Assembly: GCF_014191305.1 (NCBI RefSeq)
Contig: NZ_JACHWJ010000001.1
Span: forward strand, 310,001 to 374,000
DNA from: Pseudoclavibacter helvolus
GTDB taxonomy: Bacteria > Actinomycetota > Actinomycetes > Actinomycetales > Microbacteriaceae
Direction of reading: 5' to 3'
DNA: 64,000 bases
The notes under the pieces are model-generated. The model did no database searches and was not told the origin of the DNA. It was given only the letters and a program-made list of their open reading frames with translations. Shown piece by piece: positions 59,667-64,000 of this stretch; positions within the stretch are counted from its first letter, which is position 1; every line of letters starts with the position of its first letter. Position numbers and translations under genes: made by a program.

Positions 59667-60385
59667 TCCGTGGTCTCTTCGCGGTCGCTCGTGATCTTGG
59701 TGAGGACGTCGGCGAAGGTCGCGGCTTCCTGCGCTCCGGAGACCCCGTACTTGCCGTCGATGACAAAGAAGGGGACGCCCTGGATGCCGTAGGCCTGCGC
59801 CTGCTGTTGGTCGGCCAGGACGTCGTCGTGGTGCACGCGCTCCTCGAGGGCGTGCACGGCTGCCGCGCGGTCGAGGCCGAGCTCGGCGGCGAGGTCGGCG
59901 AGCACTTCGATGTCGCTGAGGTCTTGGCCTTCGACGAAGTAGGCCTTCAGGAGGCGCTCCTTCGCTTCGAGTTGGCGGCCGTTCGCCTTTGCGAAGTGGA
60001 TGAGCTCGTGGGCGCGCACGGTGTTGACGTGCTGCACCGAGTCGAAGTCGTAGTCGAGGCCGACGTCCTTGGCGATGCCGGTGACGCGGTCGAGCATCTG
60101 CTCGACCTGCACGACGGGGAGGCCCTTGCGCTCGGCGAGGTACTCGGTTGTCGACCCGTGGAAGTCGATGGGCGTATCGGGGGAGAGCTCGTAGCTGTGG
60201 TACTCGATTTCGACGGCCGGCGCGTTGCCGCCCGCTGAGAACTGCTGGATGCCGCTCTCCAGCTTGCGCTTGCCGATGTAGCACCAGGGGCACGCGATGT
60301 CCGACCAGATGTCGATGCGGATCGGTGCCTGCTCTGAGCTGGCCTGCGGAATGTTCTGGGGTGCGTCCTGCGCTGCTGTCGTCAC
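59663..60385 (-). CDS. DsbA-family oxidoreductase, FrnE-like
   Basis: 240 aa from GTG 60385. Thioredoxin fold with active site IWSDIACPWCYIGKRKLE (CPWC), helical insert (ELIHFAKANGRQLEAKERLL) and the cis-Pro strand IQGVPFFVIDGKYGVSGAQE. FrnE-like proteins are cytosolic thiol oxidoreductases/2-hydroxychromene-isomerase relatives. It leads the operon with the 52-aa peptide and SGNH hydrolase. Confidence 0.9.
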   Translation of the reverse strand: MTTAAQDAPQNIPQASSEQAPIRIDIWSDIACPWCYIGKRKLESGIQQFSAGGNAPAVEIEYHSYELSPDTPIDFHGSTTEYLAERKGLPVVQVEQMLDRVTGIAKDVGLDYDFDSVQHVNTVRAHELIHFAKANGRQLEAKERLLKAYFVEGQDLSDIEVLADLAAELGLDRAAAVHALEERVHHDDVLADQQQAQAYGIQGVPFFVIDGKYGVSGAQEAATFADVLTKITSDREETTE

Positions 60386-60483
60386 ACGCAATGCAACAGG
60401 CCCTCTCGCGCAGCTATTCCCAGGCGGAGATGCTCGCTTTCCCTGCGCTTTCCTTCGCCCTTCACTCGGCCTTGACTCCGCCT

Positions 60484-61815
60484 TCACTCGGCCTTGACGA
60501 CGGCGAGTTCATCCCAATGCGTCGTCGCGCGCGGCGAGATCATCTCGCGGCGCATGGTCCAGGTGCGTCCGCCGCGCAGCCCCGCGATGCCGAGCCCGAG
60601 CGACTCCTGCCCGAACTTGGCCGCGACGGCGTCGAGGGCCTCGCCGACGCGCCGGTCCTCGCTGCGTTCGCCGAAGATGTCGAGCGCGGCGTAGGAGTCG
60701 CGAGCCACGAACTCGAAAAGTGAGACCCCGACGCGCACGTACTTGAGGTCCGACCGCAGCTGCGGCCCGAGCGCCGTGGCTGCCGCGCGGAACAGCACCA
60801 CGGGGTCGTCGGTCGGCTCGGGGAAGGCGACCGAAACGGCGTGCGACTCGTGCCCCTCACGGAACGGCGAGGTCGCCGCGTAGCAGCTCATCGCCCTCGC
60901 GAGTGAGCCCTGTGCGCGTAGGCGGGCCGAGGCGCGCTGCGTGTAGACGGAGAGCACTTCCTCGAGTTCCTGCACCGTCGAGATCGGGACGGCGAACGAG
61001 CGGGAGAACTGGATCTGCTCGCGCTCGGATGGCACCTCGTCGATGGGCAGGCAGTCGATGCCGCGTAGCTCCTGGACCACTCGCTCTTGCACAACCCCGT
61101 AGCGACGACGGATGGCGGTCGGCGACGACTCGCGGAGGTCGAGGGCGGTGCGGATGCCGAGCCCCACGTACTTCGCGGCCATCTTGCGACCGACGCCCCA
61201 CACATCGCCGACGTCGATCGACCCGAGGATTCCGCTGAGCTGATCGCGACCGTAGGCACCGAGGTGGCACACGCCGCCGAGCGAAGGCTCCGACTTGGAG
61301 CCGCGGTTCGCGAGCTTCGCGAGCGTCTTGCTCGGAGCGATGCCGATGCTGACGGGGATGCCGATGAGCTTCCGCATCGCCACCCTGATCTCGCGCGCGG
61401 CGGCGACGGCCTCGCGGCGGTCGCTCGGGAGGCGGATGAAGCTCTCGTCGATCGAGTACACCTCCTGAGACGGCGTGTACCTGCCGAGGAGCTCGATGGT
61501 GCGGGCGTTGATGTCGCCGTAGAGCTCGTAGTTGCTCGAGCGGGCGACGACCCCCTTCATCGCGGCCTCCGGGGCGATGGCCTGCCAGGGCGCGCCCATG
61601 GGGATGCCGGCGGCCTTCGCCTCCTCGGAGCGCGCGATGACGCAGCCGTCGTTGTTGGAGAGCACCACGATGGGTTTGCCCTCGAGGCTCGGGTCGAAGA
61701 TGCGCTCGCACGAGGCGTAGAAGTTGTTGGCGTCGACGATGGCGATCGATGACGGAGACGAGAAAGCGGGCGCGGGTGCGCCGAGGGCAGGGGAGCCGGG
61801 GGCGGTCTCAGACAC
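60484..61815 (-). CDS. umuC: Y-family DNA polymerase, UmuC-type
   Basis: 443 aa from GTG 61815. Catalytic residues: IVDANNFYASCERIFDP (Asp), YSIDESFIRL (Asp-Glu); thumb HhH region DVGDVWGVGRKMAAKYVGLG and little-finger domain to the end (RTWTMRREMISPRATTHWDE, UmuC-specific). It performs error-prone lesion bypass with UmuD'. Overlaps the umuD stop by 8 nt. Confidence 0.93.
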   Translation of the reverse strand: MSETAPGSPALGAPAPAFSSPSSIAIVDANNFYASCERIFDPSLEGKPIVVLSNNDGCVIARSEEAKAAGIPMGAPWQAIAPEAAMKGVVARSSNYELYGDINARTIELLGRYTPSQEVYSIDESFIRLPSDRREAVAAAREIRVAMRKLIGIPVSIGIAPSKTLAKLANRGSKSEPSLGGVCHLGAYGRDQLSGILGSIDVGDVWGVGRKMAAKYVGLGIRTALDLRESSPTAIRRRYGVVQERVVQELRGIDCLPIDEVPSEREQIQFSRSFAVPISTVQELEEVLSVYTQRASARLRAQGSLARAMSCYAATSPFREGHESHAVSVAFPEPTDDPVVLFRAAATALGPQLRSDLKYVRVGVSLFEFVARDSYAALDIFGERSEDRRVGEALDAVAAKFGQESLGLGIAGLRGGRTWTMRREMISPRATTHWDELAVVKAE

Positions 61816-62269
61816 GGTGGAGGTACCTCGTGACGACGCCCCACACGGTGAGCTCGCTGAGCTCTTCGAGCACGATGTCGGCGTATGCGGGGTTTTCGGG
61901 CACCAGTCGCACGCGGCCGTGGTCGAACCGGAGCCGCTTGACGGTGAGCTCGCCGTCGACGACCGCGATGACGACGTTGCCGTCGTGGGGCTCCAGCGAC
62001 CGGTCGACGATGATCTCGTCGCCGTCGAAGATGCCTGCCCCGATCATGCTGTCGCCGCTGACGCGCACGATGAAGGTCGCGGCCGGGTCGTTGATGAGGT
62101 GCCGGTTGAGGTCGACGGGCCCGGAGTAGTAGCCCTGGGCTGGAGACGGGAAGCCGGCGGGCACCGCCTCTTCTGCGCGTTCCGCGAGGGGCGCGGGCGG
62201 CTCCGAGCTGGTCCCTTCCTCAGCGGGCGGCGACACGGAGGCGAGGACTTCGACACGTGCATCGCTCAT
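61808..62269 (-). CDS. umuD: UmuD-type S24 autoprotease
   Basis: 153 aa from ATG 62269 (GGGAGGCCGAGT upstream). Catalytic Ser in VRVSGDSMIGAGI and Lys in LTVKRLRF. The FPSPAQGYYSGPVDLNRHLI segment is UmuD-specific. The bond before FPSP is Ala-Gly (VPAG), the LexA type rather than the Cys-Gly of E. coli UmuD. No actinobacterial SOS box (TCGAAC-N4-GTTCGA) was seen in the short upstream gap. Confidence 0.9.
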   Translation of the reverse strand: MSDARVEVLASVSPPAEEGTSSEPPAPLAERAEEAVPAGFPSPAQGYYSGPVDLNRHLINDPAATFIVRVSGDSMIGAGIFDGDEIIVDRSLEPHDGNVVIAVVDGELTVKRLRFDHGRVRLVPENPAYADIVLEELSELTVWGVVTRYLHRV

Positions 62270-62325
62270 ACTCGGCCTCCCTGTCGTTCGTCCGGCGAGG
62301 CGGGGCTGGGGCCGGCTCGCTTCGA

Positions 62326-63186
62326 TCACACGCGTGTGCGCGTCCCAATTGTCGCGGATGAACCTCCGGAGAGTGTGACGGATGCGCCCGTCGAGTGGTG
62401 GCGTCCGATCGGCACCATGAGCGGCCGGCCAGAAACCGGGTCGTCGATGACGAGGCTCTCGAGCCCGAACACGGCGCGCACGGTATCGACAGTGAGCACG
62501 TCGGTCGGGACGCCAGCAGCGTGAAGCCCGCCGTCGGCAAGCGCGATGAGGTGGTCGGCGTACCGTGCCGCGAGGTTGAGGTCGTGGAGCACCATGACGA
62601 TGGTGGTGCCGCGCGAGCGGTTGAGGTCGGTGAGCAGGTCGAGCACCTCGACCTGGTGGCTCACGTCGAGGAACGTCGTGGGCTCGTCGAGCAGCAGGAG
62701 GTCGGTCTGCTGGGCGAGGGCCATCGCGATCCACACGCGCTGCCGCTGCCCGCCGGAGAGTTCGTCGACGTGCCGGTCGGCAAGCGCCGTCGTCTCGGTC
62801 GCCTCGAGGGCCGCGGCGACGGCGAGGTCGTCGTCGTGGCTCCACCGCGAGAGGATGCTCTGGTGCGGGTGGCGTCCCCGGCCGACGAGGTCAGCGACCG
62901 TGATGCCCTCCGGGGCGATGGGCGACTGTGGGAGGAGCCCGAGCATCCGCGCCAGCTGCTTCGCGGGCGTCTTGTGCACCTCTTTGCCGTCGAGGAGCAC
63001 GTGCCCGTCTCGCGGCGAGAGGAGCCGCGACATGGATCGCAGCAGCGTCGACTTGCCACACGCGTTCGCGCCGACGATCGCGGTTACCTTGCCCGGCGGC
63101 ACGAGGAGGTCGAGCTCGTCGATGACAACTCGGTCGCCGTAGCCGAGCGTGAGCTTCTCGACGGTGAGAGTGTGGTCGACGGTCAT
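62326..63186 (-). CDS. iron-siderophore ABC transporter ATPase (FepC/FecE-like)
   Basis: 286 aa. Walker A VGANACGKSTLLRSMSRLL, signature LSGGQRQRVWIAMALAQQ, Walker B LLLLDEPTTFLD and VLHDLNLAARYADHLIAL, the hallmark of ferric-siderophore ATPases. ATG overlaps the permease stop (ATGA). The last codons include the palindrome CACACGCGTGTG (62327-62338), probably by chance. Confidence 0.93.
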   Translation of the reverse strand: MTVDHTLTVEKLTLGYGDRVVIDELDLLVPPGKVTAIVGANACGKSTLLRSMSRLLSPRDGHVLLDGKEVHKTPAKQLARMLGLLPQSPIAPEGITVADLVGRGRHPHQSILSRWSHDDDLAVAAALEATETTALADRHVDELSGGQRQRVWIAMALAQQTDLLLLDEPTTFLDVSHQVEVLDLLTDLNRSRGTTIVMVLHDLNLAARYADHLIALADGGLHAAGVPTDVLTVDTVRAVFGLESLVIDDPVSGRPLMVPIGRHHSTGASVTLSGGSSATIGTRTRV

Positions 63187-64000
63187 AGCGAGCCTCCCGC
63201 GCGGTTCGTGCGGATGATCAGGTAGATGAGGAAGGGGGCGCCGAGCACACCGGTGACAACCCCGACGGGGTAGCGGGTGCCGAGCAGGAACTGGCCGACG
63301 AGGTCAGCGACGAGCACCAGCAGGGCGCCGACGAGGCCCGCTGGGATGAGCAGCGAGCCGCCGCCGAAGAGGCGGGCCGCGATGGGGCCGGCGAGGAAGG
63401 CCACGAACGCGATGGGGCCCGCGGCAGCCGTCGCGAACGAGAGGACCCCGACCGCGGTGACGATGACGATGAGCCGAGTGCGATTGACGCGCACACCGAG
63501 GGCGGCTGCCGTGTCGTCGCCGAGCTGGGTCGCTGAGAGGTTGCGGCTCTGCGCGAGGAGCACGGGCACCAGCACGGCGATGGCGATCGCGGCGGGGAGG
63601 ATCGCGTTCCAGGATGCGCCGTTGAGGCTGCCGTTGAGCCAGCGCAGCGCCTCCTGGAGGTCCCACTGCGCGGCCTGCGACAGCACGTAGTTGGTGATGC
63701 TGTCGAGCATCGCCGCGATGCCGATGCCGATCAGGATGAGACGGGTGCCCGTAACACCGCCCTTGAACGACAGGAAGTAGATGAGGATGGCGACGCCGAG
63801 ACCCACGAAGATGGCGAAGAACGACACCTCGCTCGCGCCGAGCGAGAGCGTGACGATGCCGAACGCCGCGGCCGCGCTCGCGCCAGACGAGATGCCGATG
63901 ATGTCGGGGCTCGCGAGCGGGTTGCGCAGCATGGTCTGGAACGTGACGCCCGCGAGGCCGAACGCGAGTCCTGCCAGGATCGCGAGGACCGCGCGGGGCA
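63183..64000 (-). CDS. FecCD-type siderophore ABC permease (5' part off-window)
   Basis: 272 residues are seen, open to the right edge. The frame runs in from the edge (AVLAILAGLAFGLAGVTFQT) into MLRNPLASPDIIGISSGASA, the BtuC/FecCD signature (NPLASPDILG). The remaining helices end in GRIPVGVVTG-like TRYPVGVVTGVLGAPFLIYL. It pairs with the ATPase; a second permease and a binding protein may lie to the right. Confidence 0.92.
   Translation of the reverse strand, partial: PRAVLAILAGLAFGLAGVTFQTMLRNPLASPDIIGISSGASAAAAFGIVTLSLGASEVSFFAIFVGLGVAILIYFLSFKGGVTGTRLILIGIGIAAMLDSITNYVLSQAAQWDLQEALRWLNGSLNGASWNAILPAAIAIAVLVPVLLAQSRNLSATQLGDDTAAALGVRVNRTRLIVIVTAVGVLSFATAAAGPIAFVAFLAGPIAARLFGGGSLLIPAGLVGALLVLVADLVGQFLLGTRYPVGVVTGVLGAPFLIYLIIRTNRAGGSL

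Noticed and set aside
62327-62338. Palindrome CACACGCGTGTG as an operator for umuD
   Set aside because: It overlaps the last codons of the siderophore ATPase and is built of simple alternating bases; no support beyond symmetry.

Overview
The window is high-GC DNA from an actinobacterium, most likely a member of the Microbacteriaceae. I infer this from the conserved actinobacterial trio MSMEG_4193-type phosphatase / DUF3090 / SCO1664, a mycothiol-dependent maleylpyruvate-isomerase-type enzyme, a DUF222-HNH protein, DUF2510 and DUF4166 proteins, an LATTG (class E type) sorting signal, and very frequent leaderless promoters (TAnnnT ending 6-7 nt before the start codon). The genus cannot be told from the sequence. 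No rRNA, tRNA, CRISPR array or intact transposase was recognised.

Positions 1-9.8 kb look like an accessory, defence-type island with visibly lower GC and looser codon use than the rest. It holds the C-terminal end of a UvrD-like helicase, a 1389-aa STAND NTPase with an N-terminal PD-(D/E)xK-type nuclease domain (Avs-like), and a 1320-aa protein that fuses a MerR/excisionase-type HTH to a nuclease-like domain and a region that aligns like an ATPase but lacks a P-loop. The last has its own leaderless promoter and an inverted repeat upstream. This pair is the best candidate for an undescribed system in the window.

From 9.8 to 26 kb come a HEAT-repeat protein, an ABC exporter, a TetR regulator divergent from a small catabolic cluster (SDR, a frameshifted Zn-dehydrogenase, an isochorismatase-fold enzyme and a convergent frameshifted cyclase), a cell-wall-anchored VWA protein, ArfB, a scramblase-like protein, a VanY / VanRS-like / VanZ cell-wall group without vanHAX, an amino-acid permease and a DUF222-HNH protein. 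From 26 to 33.9 kb come a NarL-type two-component pair divergent from an FtsX-type ABC transporter, an amine oxidase, a DUF2809 protein and an antibiotic-resistance-like ABC-F locus. That locus has an apparent leader-peptide attenuator, but its coding sequence looks like a deletion chimera joined to a drug-exporter operon.

From 33.9 to 44.5 kb: a three-gene surface-polysaccharide operon (WcbI, GT4, GT2), a TIGR01777 epimerase divergent from a TetR-DUF4166 pair with a palindrome over the TetR start codon, a G6PD-like enzyme, and an Old Yellow Enzyme next to a deletion scar that removed the 5' halves of two divergent genes (an LLM monooxygenase and a PDR-type reductase). The reductase remnant is still coupled to a heme-dependent oxidative N-demethylase (DUF3445).

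From 44.6 to 64 kb the genes are mostly metabolic and stress-related: TauE, a sugar kinase with an MDMPI-type enzyme, a Zn-dehydrogenase, an HTH/DUF2975 pair (DUF2975 frameshifted), the SCO1664-DUF3090-MSMEG_4193 group, an ABC-F ATPase, MarR divergent from an MFS pump, a secreted lipase coupled to a BP74-like lipoprotein, a 152-bp MITE-like element with 13-bp terminal inverted repeats, a degenerate SRPBCC gene, a DsbA/FrnE-like protein coupled to a 52-aa CX4C peptide and an SGNH hydrolase, a UmuDC pair, and the start of an iron-siderophore ABC operon that runs off the right end. Several single-base frameshifts, two in G-runs, could be genuine decay or sequencing error.
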